Assembly (NCBI RefSeq): GCF_044068625.1
Contig: NZ_JBIPKH010000005.1
Span: 62,001 to 126,000, forward strand
DNA: 64,000 nt
Source: Desulfurivibrio sp044068625
Lineage (GTDB): Bacteria; Desulfobacterota; Desulfobulbia; Desulfobulbales; Desulfurivibrionaceae
Direction of reading: 5' to 3'
Positions 16,423 to 24,773 of this stretch are shown here, in pieces (the first letter of the stretch is position 1; every line of letters starts with the position of its first letter). Made by a program: the position numbers and the translations under genes. Under the pieces are notes generated by a model. It was not told the origin of the DNA and did not search any database. It worked only from the letters and a program-made list of their open reading frames with translations.

Positions 16423-19083
16423 TTAACCCATCAGGCCCTTAATCAGGGACCTGGTCAGGGCGATGGCCCTGGGGTGGCGCATGATCAACACTTCACCGCC
16501 GGCCATCAGCATACAGGAGGCGGTGATCGCCTCCATCAGCACCCCGCGGCTCTCCTGATCGCCAAGCAGCTCATCACTGGGCAGACGACACTCCTTGGCC
16601 TTCCAGACCTCGCGGCCCAGGTTGCAGATAAACGGCACCTGCAACTTCTCATCCTTCTGGGTCAGGGCGGCCAAACGGATCCGCTCCATGACCGAATAGG
16701 TGTACTCGATACCGTAGCCGAGGGCGCCGATGGAGGGATCGATCAACACCGTATCCAGGGGCACCCCGAGATTCTCCAGCAGGATATTGAGCTGTTTGGC
16801 CAGGTTGACGTCGATGGGAGAGGAAGCCACCATGGGATGCTGGAAGGCCATGGCGGTGGCGCCCAGGGAACGGTAGTTCTTGTCCTCCAAAGGAGCCAGA
16901 CAAACCTTCTTGTCGCCGATGATGGCGGTGAGCTCACGCAGGGTCTCGGTGTCCTTCTCGGAATTGCCGCAACCCCAGACGATGATCGGAACATCCACCG
17001 CGCTGATCACCTCGGAAGCAATCTTGGCCGCTTCCGAAGCGGGGCGGTTCTTGCCGTTGGGGTCGGTGCCCACCAGGGAGATGCAGAGGGCTTCGGCCTG
17101 GTAGTCGTTGACACATTTCTGGGCCCAGGCCACCGGATTGTCCATCACCCCCTCGAAATGGCGGGTCAGAGTGGCCGGCCACTCTTCGGGCTTGATATCG
17201 AGGATATCCATGGCGATCAAGGGCTTATTTTCCATCTTCCCTTCAAAGAGATGGAACGGCAGGGCGTTGACCCCCCCCACGGTGACGGTCTTGTCGCCAT
17301 TGCCCAGCTTCACCTGGCGGATCGCCCCGGAGTAAGCCTGGGTGTACGAATCCTGGGGTACCTTGCCGGCCCGCTCACTCAAAGTGGTCTTCTCTCCGGC
17401 CAGTTCGCCAACACTGAGATCAGCGGCGGCCGGGGGCGCGGGGGCGGGTTTGGCTGCTTCGGGCTTGGGCGCGGCGGCCTTTTTGGCCTCTTCCGCTGCC
17501 TTGGCCTCCGCCGCCTGCTTGGCTTCCGCGGCGGCCTTGGCTTCGGCAGCGGCCTTGGCTTCGGCAACTTTTTTAGCCTCCTCAGCCGCCTTGGCCTCCG
17601 CCGCGGCTTTGGCTGCCGCCGCCTGCTTGGCCTCTTCCGCCGCCTTGGCCTCCGCCGCCGCCTTTTGGGCGGCCTGGTCGGGCGCCGGTTGCGCCGGAGC
17701 GGCCGCAGTCGCCGGAGCGGTCGGGGCCGGGGCCGCCGAGGCGGACACCGGTTCACGCTTCAGAACCGCTTCAGCCCCGGCAAACTGAGCCAGAGCCTCA
17801 AACTGATCATCCGACAGGTTGAAGGCCTTTTTCAGGGCCGCAAGTCCCATGCGCACGGACTCCAGCGCAATTTGACGTTCTCTTTCGTTCATCTCATCTT
17901 CTCCCGCTTCCGCTGATTGAGCATCGGTTTGGTCAATGGTTGCATGGCCGGGGGCAGCACCGGCGGCCGTGGCTTCGGCCCTGAGCCGGGCCGCTTCTTC
18001 CCGGGCGGCGGCCACAATCTTCTCCGCTTCCTGGCGGGCAGCGGCCAACTCGGCCTCTCCGGCTCCAACCATGGCGGCCTCCGGGCCCCGGTCGCTGACC
18101 TGGATCGGTGCGGCGGCAGGTGCCGCAACCCCCGTCGCGGGTTCCTCCGCCACCTGGGGTCGTTTATCCAGTCCGGCCCGTTTAACGATCTCAGCGGTGG
18201 CCGCTTCCCACTCGATGGCCATGACATGGACCCCGGCCACCCCTTTGATCTCCCGGCACTGCTGAATGATCTCGACGCAGATGTCGATCCCTTCCTCTTC
18301 CTGGTTTTTGGCCCCCTGGAGGCGCTTGATCACCTCGTCGGTGACATCCAGGCCCGGCACAAATTTCTTCATATAACGGGCCATCCCCAAAGAGCGGGGC
18401 GGGGTTACCCCGGCCAGGATAAAGACCTTCTCATCCAGGCCGAGGTCGCGGACCGCCGCCATGAATTTGGCGAAGCGCTCCACGTTATAGATAATCTGGG
18501 TCTGGACGAAGTCGGCTCCGTTACCGACCTTCTTGGCCAATCGCGCGGCCCGGGCAGCCTCGTTGGGCCCGGCAAAGGGGTTGGCGGCACAGCCCAGGAA
18601 CAGGCGCGGTTCATGGCTCTTGATCGCCTCGCCGCACTGAAACTTCTTCTGGTCCCGCAGATCCCGCATCATCCCCAACAGCTGAATGGAGTCCATGTCG
18701 AAGACTCCCTTGGCGCCGGGATGGTTGCCGAATTTCTGGTGATCGCCGGTGAGGCAGAGCAGATTTTTCAAACCCAGGGCGGCAGCCCCCAAAATATCGC
18801 TCTGCATGCCGATCCGGTTACGGTCGCGACAGGTCATCTGGATAACCGGCTCCACCCCTTCCGACTGAGTGATCAGGCCGGCGCCGATACTGGACATCCG
18901 CACGATGGCGGTCTGGCAGTCGGTGATATTGACCGCGTCCACCCTGCCCTTGAGCAGGCGCGCCTTCTCCCTTACCACTTCCGGGTTGCCGCTCTTGGGC
19001 GGCCCCAATTCCCCGGTCACGGCAAAGGCCCCGGATCGCAGCACCTGCTCCAGGCGGCTGCCGGATTTCATCGCTGTTTCCAT
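16423..19083 (-). CDS. Fusion of methylene-THF reductase (MetF) and corrinoid protein small subunit (AcsD)
   Basis: One uninterrupted 886-residue frame. Residues 1-310 are MetF: GELGPPKSGNPE, DAVNITDCQTA, LLCLTGDH, and ILAGVTPPRS with the barrel fold for FAD and methylene-THF. Residues 310-397 are Ala/Glu-rich. Residues 398-886 are AcsD (CODH/ACS delta): a short N-terminal helix domain, a TolA-like Ala/Lys/Glu helix of about 100 residues (450-552), then the barrel starting DLSVGELAGEKTT with IVWGCGNSEKD, LIDPSIGALGYGIEYTYS and the C-terminal MRHPRAI segment. A well-placed internal start at 17892 (see that entry) could also yield free AcsD. The MetV zinc subunit is absent. The fusion would join methyl reduction and methyl transfer in one chain. 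A frameshift artefact cannot be excluded without reads. Confidence 0.9.
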   Translation of the reverse strand: METAMKSGSRLEQVLRSGAFAVTGELGPPKSGNPEVVREKARLLKGRVDAVNITDCQTAIVRMSSIGAGLITQSEGVEPVIQMTCRDRNRIGMQSDILGAAALGLKNLLCLTGDHQKFGNHPGAKGVFDMDSIQLLGMMRDLRDQKKFQCGEAIKSHEPRLFLGCAANPFAGPNEAARAARLAKKVGNGADFVQTQIIYNVERFAKFMAAVRDLGLDEKVFILAGVTPPRSLGMARYMKKFVPGLDVTDEVIKRLQGAKNQEEEGIDICVEIIQQCREIKGVAGVHVMAIEWEAATAEIVKRAGLDKRPQVAEEPATGVAAPAAAPIQVSDRGPEAAMVGAGEAELAAARQEAEKIVAAAREEAARLRAEATAAGAAPGHATIDQTDAQSAEAGEDEMNERERQIALESVRMGLAALKKAFNLSDDQFEALAQFAGAEAVLKREPVSASAAPAPTAPATAAAPAQPAPDQAAQKAAAEAKAAEEAKQAAAAKAAAEAKAAEEAKKVAEAKAAAEAKAAAEAKQAAEAKAAEEAKKAAAPKPEAAKPAPAPPAAADLSVGELAGEKTTLSERAGKVPQDSYTQAYSGAIRQVKLGNGDKTVTVGGVNALPFHLFEGKMENKPLIAMDILDIKPEEWPATLTRHFEGVMDNPVAWAQKCVNDYQAEALCISLVGTDPNGKNRPASEAAKIASEVISAVDVPIIVWGCGNSEKDTETLRELTAIIGDKKVCLAPLEDKNYRSLGATAMAFQHPMVASSPIDVNLAKQLNILLENLGVPLDTVLIDPSIGALGYGIEYTYSVMERIRLAALTQKDEKLQVPFICNLGREVWKAKECRLPSDELLGDQESRGVLMEAITASCMLMAGGEVLIMRHPRAIALTRSLIKGLMG
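17470..17680 (-). repeat. Degenerate Ala/Lys/Glu-coding repeats in the metF-acsD gene
   Basis: About 70 codons encode repeated AKAAAEAKAAEEAKKA-type heptad-like units. At DNA level a GCCTTGGCxTCxGC pattern (plus strand) recurs roughly every 12-24 bases. It encodes a long charged alanine-rich helix, probably a spacer between the AcsD N-terminal helical piece and its corrinoid barrel. Such repeats are prone to slippage and length variation. Confidence 0.7.
17890..17905 (-). promoter_or_regulatory. Internal ribosome-binding site and ATG for stand-alone AcsD
   Basis: Inside the fusion gene, GGGAG (minus strand, 17905-17901) lies eight bases before an in-frame ATG (17892-17890) that begins MNERERQIALESVRM, where the AcsD portion starts. 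Spacing and strength are typical of a real initiation site. This suggests an ancestral acsD start retained in the fusion. Use in the cell is not shown. Confidence 0.5.
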
Positions 19084-19121
19084 AGCGTCAAATCATCCTT
19101 AGCAAAGTAATTAGCAATTTA

Positions 19122-21110
19122 TCAGGCGGCAGGACCGTGACAGCCCGCCCCCGGCACCCCGGCGGTGAGATCACGGCGCATGGCCATATCGAAGAGTACC
19201 CGCTCGGCCTTCTTGTTGATGCCCAGGGCGTCACGCTTGGCTTCGATCTTGGCAACCATCAGCTCGGCCAGTTTCTGGGGATCGGATTCCACGTTCCAGT
19301 GGGCGCCCAGCGGCCCCATCAGACCCTCCAGCAGATACTTATTGAACCGCTTGGCGCCGGTGGTGGGCAGATCCTGGAAGACCACCTGGGCGCCACTGGC
19401 CACAAAGTACTGACCAATGGCCACCGCCTTCTCGCTCATCCACAAGGGGGCGGTACCGATGGCAGGCAGATCGGAGATATCATCGCCCAGCCCCCCCTCA
19501 CGCACCATCTGGGTGGCGGCGATCAGGATCCGGCTGTTATCGACACAAGAACCCATATGCAGTACCGGTGGCATTCCCACGGTCTCACAAATTTCAGCCA
19601 GGCTCTCGCCGCAGAAGCGGGCGGCCTCGGGATTGACCAGACCGGCACGGCCCAGGGAGGTGGCGGCGCAACCGGTGGCCAGCACCAGGATATTGTTCTT
19701 GAGCAGATGGCGGACGATCAACTCATGGGTGTCATCGGCCAGGCGGAAGTTGTCACAGCCAACGATGGCGGCCACCCCCCGGATCCGGCCGTTGATGATG
19801 TTATCGTTGAGCGGCCGGTAGCTGGCCCGGAAACGGCCGCCCAGCATGTAGTTGATGGTTTCGTGACTGAAGCCCACAACCACATCCAGCTTCTTCTCCT
19901 CGGGGATAAAGAACTGGCCGCGCTTTTTGAAATTCTTGATGGCGTGGGTCAGAATCCGCTTGGCGGAATTGAGGGCCTCATGCTCGTCAAACTGGATATG
20001 GACAGCACCAGGCATCTTGGCCCGGTAGTTGGTGGTGATGATATCGGTGTGCAGGCTTTTGACCACCTGCCCCAAGGATTCCATCACGCACTGGACATCA
20101 ACCACCATCGCCTCCACCGCCCCGGTGGCCAAGGCGATCTCCTGCTGGACAAAGCCGGCGGCCACCGGGATCCCCCGGCGCATCAGGATCTCGTTGCCGG
20201 TACAGCAAACCCCGGCCAGGTTGATCCCCTTGGCACCCTGCTTCTTGGCCAACTCCAGCATCTCCGGGTCCTGGGCCGCGATACAGAGCGCTTCGGCCAG
20301 CAACGGCTCATGGCCATGAACGGTGACGTTGACCTGGTCGGGCTTAAGTACCCCCAGATCGACGATGGAGCGACGGGGCACCGGGGTGCCGAACATGATG
20401 TCGGTCAACTCGGTGGAGAGCATGGAGGAGCCCCAGCCGTCGGAGAGGGCGCAACGGGAGGCCTGGAGCATGATATTTTCATAATCCTGATCCACACCCA
20501 TATGGGTGCGGTGCATCATCTCCACCACCTCGCGGTCGATGCCGCGGGGGACGATCTCCAGCTTCTTCCAGATCGCCTGCCGTTTTTCGGTGGCCCGTTT
20601 GGTCATGGCCAGGGGCTCATCGCTCTGGCTGCCGAATTCGGCCAGGGCCTTTTCCCCCAGCTCCAGAGCGATCTCATTGACCTCACGATCCTCGGTGGCA
20701 ATACCAAAGACGGCGGCCAGGGATTTCAACTTGGCCACATCCTTGATCTGATGCGGCCCCTCGCCCCTGGCGGTTTCGATAAAGCCCTTCACCATCTCCC
20801 GGGCATGATCGGTATGGGCGGCGGAACCGGCCGCCACCACCCGGGCGAAGTTACGGGCGGCCACGGTATCGGCGGTGGCGCCGCAAATCCCCACCATATC
20901 CTCGATGCCGTCGATTATCTGGCAGGGTCCCATGTTACAGTTACGGCAGCAGGTCCCGCCGGAACCAAAGAGGCAGGCGGACATCCCCCGCTTCTGGACC
21001 CGATCATAGGCGGTGATCACGTTCTGGGCCGGGGCCTGGGCCATGACTTCCTTGGTGGACGCACAGGTGATCTCGGTGCAGCCCTCACATCCATTTCTCT
21101 TGATAGCCAT
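19122..21110 (-). CDS. cooS: Anaerobic carbon-monoxide dehydrogenase catalytic subunit
   Basis: 662 residues, typical for CooS/AcsA. It interconverts CO and CO2 at a Ni-Fe-S C-cluster and feeds CO to AcsB. The N-terminal Cys cluster for the B and D clusters is visible (GGTCCRNCNMGPCQI, about residues 51-65, with the earlier CEGCTEITC). Later come the C-cluster ligands: the H/C region GVCCTGNEILMRRG, IVGCDNF, VLATGCAATSLGRAGL and HMGSCVDNSR. It ends close to the metF-acsD fusion (38 bases) and starts 26 bases after folD. With acsB next in the operon, this is the CODH component of the bifunctional complex and not a respiratory CO dehydrogenase: no CooF or hydrogenase is seen. Confidence 0.97.
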   Translation of the reverse strand: MAIKRNGCEGCTEITCASTKEVMAQAPAQNVITAYDRVQKRGMSACLFGSGGTCCRNCNMGPCQIIDGIEDMVGICGATADTVAARNFARVVAAGSAAHTDHAREMVKGFIETARGEGPHQIKDVAKLKSLAAVFGIATEDREVNEIALELGEKALAEFGSQSDEPLAMTKRATEKRQAIWKKLEIVPRGIDREVVEMMHRTHMGVDQDYENIMLQASRCALSDGWGSSMLSTELTDIMFGTPVPRRSIVDLGVLKPDQVNVTVHGHEPLLAEALCIAAQDPEMLELAKKQGAKGINLAGVCCTGNEILMRRGIPVAAGFVQQEIALATGAVEAMVVDVQCVMESLGQVVKSLHTDIITTNYRAKMPGAVHIQFDEHEALNSAKRILTHAIKNFKKRGQFFIPEEKKLDVVVGFSHETINYMLGGRFRASYRPLNDNIINGRIRGVAAIVGCDNFRLADDTHELIVRHLLKNNILVLATGCAATSLGRAGLVNPEAARFCGESLAEICETVGMPPVLHMGSCVDNSRILIAATQMVREGGLGDDISDLPAIGTAPLWMSEKAVAIGQYFVASGAQVVFQDLPTTGAKRFNKYLLEGLMGPLGAHWNVESDPQKLAELMVAKIEAKRDALGINKKAERVLFDMAMRRDLTAGVPGAGCHGPAA

Positions 21111-21136
21111 TATGGTCCCTCTTGTTACGAGTGGGG

Positions 21137-22012
21137 TTACAGGGTTTGCCGAGCGGCTTGCACGGTGTTCTTCATCAACATGGTGATGGTCATCGGACCT
21201 ACACCGCCGGGCACCGGGGTGATAAAGGAGGCCTTTTCCTTGACCGCCTCGAAATCGACATCGCCGGCCAGAATCGCCTTGCCGGACTCGCTCTTGCCGA
21301 TCCGATTGACCCCGACGTCGATAATCACCACGCCATCCTTGACCATGTCGGCGGTGATCATCTTGGGTACCCCGACGGCGGCGATGATGATATCGGCCCG
21401 CCGGGTGTGGGCGGCAATATCCTTGGTGCGGGTATGGCAGAGGGTGATGGTGGCATTACCCGCCTCCCGCTTCTGGAGCATCAGGTTGGCGATGGGTTTG
21501 CCGACGATATTGCTGCGGCCCACCACCACCACCTCGGCCCCGCTGGTTTCCACCCCGCTGCGTTTGAGCAGCTCAAGGATGCCGTGGGGGGTGCAGGGGA
21601 GAAAGCACTGCTCGCCCAAAACCATCTTGCCCACGTTGACCGGATGGAAACCATCCACGTCCTTGTCGGGGTCGATGGCGTAAAGGACCTTGGCCTCGTC
21701 GATATGTTTGGGCAGGGGCAGCTGAACCAGAATGCCGTTGATCTTGGGATCTTTATTACACTTCTCCACCAGCTGCAGCAGGTCGGTCTCGGGGGTATCG
21801 GCCGGCAGGGTGATCTGCTCGGAATAGATCCCCAGCTCCTTGGCTGTTTTGTTTTTGGCGGCCACGTAGGACTGGGAAGCGGGGTCCTCGCCCACCAGGA
21901 TGGTAACCAGGCCCGGGGTAACCCCCTTATTGACAAGCTCGGCCACCTCTGCCTTCAATTCTTCCCGAATGGCCTTGGCCACTTCGGTTCCGCTGATGAT
22001 CTTGGCGCTCAT
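21137..22012 (-). CDS. folD: Bifunctional methylene-THF dehydrogenase / methenyl-THF cyclohydrolase
   Basis: 291 residues. It catalyses two consecutive methyl-branch steps between formyl-THF and methylene-THF using NAD(P). Family motifs are present: YVAAKNKTAKELGI with the catalytic Lys, ILVQLPLPKHID, PDKDVDGFHPVN, and the dinucleotide-binding GRSNIVGKPIANLML, followed by a final GGVGPMT segment. AGGAGG lies 9-10 bases upstream of the ATG. It heads the cooS-metF/acsD-acsB-acsC-fdh-hdrA-mvhD run. The 346-base leader upstream probably contains the operon promoter and may hold a structured RNA. Confidence 0.96.
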   Translation of the reverse strand: MSAKIISGTEVAKAIREELKAEVAELVNKGVTPGLVTILVGEDPASQSYVAAKNKTAKELGIYSEQITLPADTPETDLLQLVEKCNKDPKINGILVQLPLPKHIDEAKVLYAIDPDKDVDGFHPVNVGKMVLGEQCFLPCTPHGILELLKRSGVETSGAEVVVVGRSNIVGKPIANLMLQKREAGNATITLCHTRTKDIAAHTRRADIIIAAVGVPKMITADMVKDGVVIIDVGVNRIGKSESGKAILAGDVDFEAVKEKASFITPVPGGVGPMTITMLMKNTVQAARQTL

Positions 22013-22060
22013 GGTGTAAGTTTTCCTCCTGGTTTTGCGTTTTTTTGGTAGCTATATCTC

Positions 22061-22200
22061 GTAGGCACGCCCCGCAACGACCGCTTGCGGAACAGACCTG
22101 TTTTTTCCTGGGACCAGGTAGTAAGCCCCCTACGCCGGGCACGGTTTTCCCCTTTCGTGTTCCGGGCTTAAAACCCGAAAAGCGCGCTACTGTGCCGTAC
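22061..22200 (-). ncRNA. Candidate structured RNA or leader upstream of folD (family unknown)
   Basis: This lies in the 346-base gene-free gap 22013-22358. The outer ends GTACGGCAC and GTGCCTAC (minus strand; 22200-22192 and 22068-22061) can pair, with one bulged C. Between them lie CGGG/CCCG (22163-22177), CCTG/CAGG (22107-22118) and a GC-rich CCGC/GCGG element (22081-22090). This density of complementary segments suggests a folded leader or small RNA. It does not match the THF riboswitch, SRP RNA, tmRNA or tRNA as far as I can tell; a divergent 6S-type RNA is possible but unproven. Confidence 0.25.
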
Positions 22201-22358
22201 TGTCACAACCAGGGATAATAAAACAGCGAACCGGAACTAAAAGTTTTAACGAATTTCCATTACCTTTTCAAGCTGTTTCCGCCCTGCCCCGCCAAGTAAC
22301 ACGAAAAAAATGAACGTATGCTCATTTTGTGGCCGACAGATACCACTTTGGTCAACAA

Positions 22359-24578
22359 CTAGGAGTGACGGGGCCGCCCCTCGGCCAGCTTGACGATGAT
22401 ATTATTGGCCTGGCCAAGGCGGCCAACCAGGGTTTTGAAGAGGTGTCGGCCCACATCCGGATATTTACCGATCACCTCCAGCAGCTTGTCCCCGGGAAAC
22501 CGCTTAACCTTGCAGCGCCCCTTGGCCATGATCGAGGCGCTCCGGGGCTCGCCGGAGATGGCGCTCATCTCACCGAAATATTCACCGGGCTCGACAATCT
22601 CGGCAATTTTCTTGCCGTCACGGACCACCAGCAGGGAACCGGTGACCAGTTTGAAGAAGTCCTTATCGGTGTTGTTCTGGCGGATAATCAGGTCCCCATC
22701 CTGGTACTCCTCGATATCGGGATGGACCAGATAGGCGGGCAGGCTCTCCTCGGTGATCACGGTGCGGCGCAGCACCTCCTCGATGCTGGTTACCCCCTCC
22801 CGGATCTTCTGGAGGCCGGCCTCGCGCAGGGTGGTCATCCCCTCCTGCACCGCGATCTTGCGCAGCTGATCTTCCGGAACCTCGGCGGTGATCGCCTTGG
22901 CCACCTCGTCGGTAACCTCCATCAGCTCAAAAAAACCGACCCGCCCCTTGTAGCCGCCCCCGTTACAGGCCGGGCACCCTTTGGGACCATAAATTTTCAG
23001 AGTGGGAATCTCCTCTTCGTCGAATCCCATCTTGATCAGTTCCTGCTTGTCCATGGCGGCGATATCCACCGGCTCCTTGCATTTGGGGCAAAGCCGCCGG
23101 CCCAGGCGCTGGGAAAGGACCATGGTGATGGCCGAGCCCAGCATGTAGGCCGGCACCCCGATATCGATCAGGCGGCCGATGGTGGCGGGACAGTCGTTGG
23201 TATGGAGGGTGGAGAAAACCAGATGGCCGGTCATCGCCGCCTTGATGGCGATTTCGGCGGTCTCCATGTCTCGGATCTCGCCCACCATGATGATATCGGG
23301 ATCCTGGCGAAGAAAGGCCTTCAGCGCCGCGGCGAAGGTCATCCCCACCTCGGTGATCACGTTGACCTGATTGATCCCCTTGAAGTTGAACTCCACCGGA
23401 TCTTCGGCGGTGAGGATCTTGGTGTCCTCACTGTTCAGCGAGTTAAGGATGGAGTAGAGGGTTACGGTTTTGCCGCTGCCGGTGGGACCGGTGACCAGCA
23501 GCAAACCCTGGGGCCGGTAGATGCAGCGCTTGAGCATCTCGAAGGTTTTCTGCTCGAAACCCAGCTTGGTCAGGTCCACATTGAGGCTGGCCTTGTCGAG
23601 GATCCGCAGAACGATGGACTCGCCAAACAGGGTGGGCAGACTGGAGACCCGGAAGTCAACGGCCCGGGTCCGCCCCAGCTTGATCCGGATCCGACCGTCC
23701 TGGGGCACCCGGCGTTCGGTGATATCGAGCTGGGCCATGATCTTGATCCGCGAATTAAGCGCGTTCTTGATCGACAGCGGCAGGTTCATCGATTTGTAGA
23801 GGGAACCGTCGAGACGATAGCGAACCTGGAGATTTTTCTCGTAGGGTTCGATATGGATATCGCTGACCCCGTCGTTGACCGCCTTGACCAGAATACCGTT
23901 AACCAACTTGATGATCGGGGCATCGGAGGCGGAATACTGATCCCCCCCGTCCTCCTGTTCAAAGCTGGTCAGCTCCATCCCCTCGGCGGCCTCCGAGGCC
24001 AGGGCGCCGAAGTCTTCAATATGGGTGATCGCCACCTCTTCTTCCGCCGGCCCCGTCCCCTGTTGGGCCAGCAGCTTTTCCCGCTCCTCGTCGCTGATCT
24101 TGTAATGTTTGCGGTAAGCCTCGATGATATCGGCTTCGGTGGCGACACAAACCGAGAGCGGCATGCGGACCTCGGCCTGCAGGTTTTCCACGGCCCCGGT
24201 GTCGGTGGGCTCGGCCATGGCGACCAGGAGGTTTTTACCAATGATGCGCAGGGGAAAAGCCAGATACCTGGCGGCCACCTCAAAGGGCATTTTGGCCAGG
24301 GCATCGGCCTTGGGGGGTTCGCGGGAGATCACCACCGGCTGGTAGTTGTGCAACCGGCTTAAAAAATTAAGGACGGTGTTTTCCTCGATATAGCCCAGCT
24401 TGAGCAAAATCGAACTGAGCCTGCCCCCCGATTTTTTCTGCATACCCAGGGCTTCGTCAAGCTGGTTACTGCTGATCTGCCCTTCCTTGCGCAGCAGTTC
24501 GCCAATCTTGACCTTCCCGGCCCCGGATTGATCCTTCACCGAAGCCCGGAGTGTCGATTTTTGGGGTGCCTGCGCCAT
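22359..24578 (-). CDS. PilB/GspE-family secretion ATPase with C-terminal cyclic-nucleotide-binding-like domain
   Basis: 739 residues from the ATG at 24578; a GTG at 24620 is possible but lacks a ribosome site. Order: MshEN/GspE N-terminal module (IGELLRKEGQISSNQLDEAL and repeat, about 25-150); a linker; then the ATPase with Walker A (GPTGSGKTVT), Asp box, Walker B (DIIMVGEIRD), His box (STLHTND) and a CPKC...CPAC tetracysteine zinc site. The last 120 residues form a cNMP-binding-like beta-roll (GEYFGEMSAISGEPRSASI). PilB/GspE enzymes power type IV pilus extension or type II secretion at the inner membrane. The extra domain is unusual and suggests nucleotide control or a partner contact. No pilin genes are nearby, and the gene sits between fhs and folD. 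Confidence 0.88.
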   Translation of the reverse strand: MAQAPQKSTLRASVKDQSGAGKVKIGELLRKEGQISSNQLDEALGMQKKSGGRLSSILLKLGYIEENTVLNFLSRLHNYQPVVISREPPKADALAKMPFEVAARYLAFPLRIIGKNLLVAMAEPTDTGAVENLQAEVRMPLSVCVATEADIIEAYRKHYKISDEEREKLLAQQGTGPAEEEVAITHIEDFGALASEAAEGMELTSFEQEDGGDQYSASDAPIIKLVNGILVKAVNDGVSDIHIEPYEKNLQVRYRLDGSLYKSMNLPLSIKNALNSRIKIMAQLDITERRVPQDGRIRIKLGRTRAVDFRVSSLPTLFGESIVLRILDKASLNVDLTKLGFEQKTFEMLKRCIYRPQGLLLVTGPTGSGKTVTLYSILNSLNSEDTKILTAEDPVEFNFKGINQVNVITEVGMTFAAALKAFLRQDPDIIMVGEIRDMETAEIAIKAAMTGHLVFSTLHTNDCPATIGRLIDIGVPAYMLGSAITMVLSQRLGRRLCPKCKEPVDIAAMDKQELIKMGFDEEEIPTLKIYGPKGCPACNGGGYKGRVGFFELMEVTDEVAKAITAEVPEDQLRKIAVQEGMTTLREAGLQKIREGVTSIEEVLRRTVITEESLPAYLVHPDIEEYQDGDLIIRQNNTDKDFFKLVTGSLLVVRDGKKIAEIVEPGEYFGEMSAISGEPRSASIMAKGRCKVKRFPGDKLLEVIGKYPDVGRHLFKTLVGRLGQANNIIVKLAEGRPRHS

Positions 24579-24708
24579 AAAAAGAAAACCCTGAACGTTA
24601 AATAAAGAAAACTGCAACACAACCGTTTGAAGTTAGACAGATTAACAGAAATAAGCTCTGTAACGCAAGGATATTCCAGAGATAACCCGGTCGCGTTGAA
24701 AACGGAAA

Positions 24709-24743
24709 GGGGTGATCGGACCGCCACGCGGACCGATCACCCC
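24709..24743 (-). terminator. Strong hairpin terminator after fhs
   Basis: GGGGTGATCGG (24709-24719) pairs perfectly with CCGATCACCCC (24733-24743). One mismatch and four further G-C pairs (CCGC/GCGG) close a CAC loop. On the minus strand it is followed by TTTCCGTTTTC, a weak T-tract. It lies 31 bases beyond the fhs stop and would separate fhs from the PilB-like gene. Confidence 0.8.
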
Positions 24744-24773
24744 TGAGTAGACCAAAAAACTGGCAAGGGGTGA

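Noticed and set aside
22013..22358. THF riboswitch upstream of folD
   Set aside because: I could not match the conserved THF riboswitch core on either strand; only generic hairpin potential is seen.
24640..24700. CTGGAATATCCTTGC upstream of the PilB-like gene as a sigma-54 promoter
   Set aside because: Spacing between GG and GC is nine bases, not the required ten.
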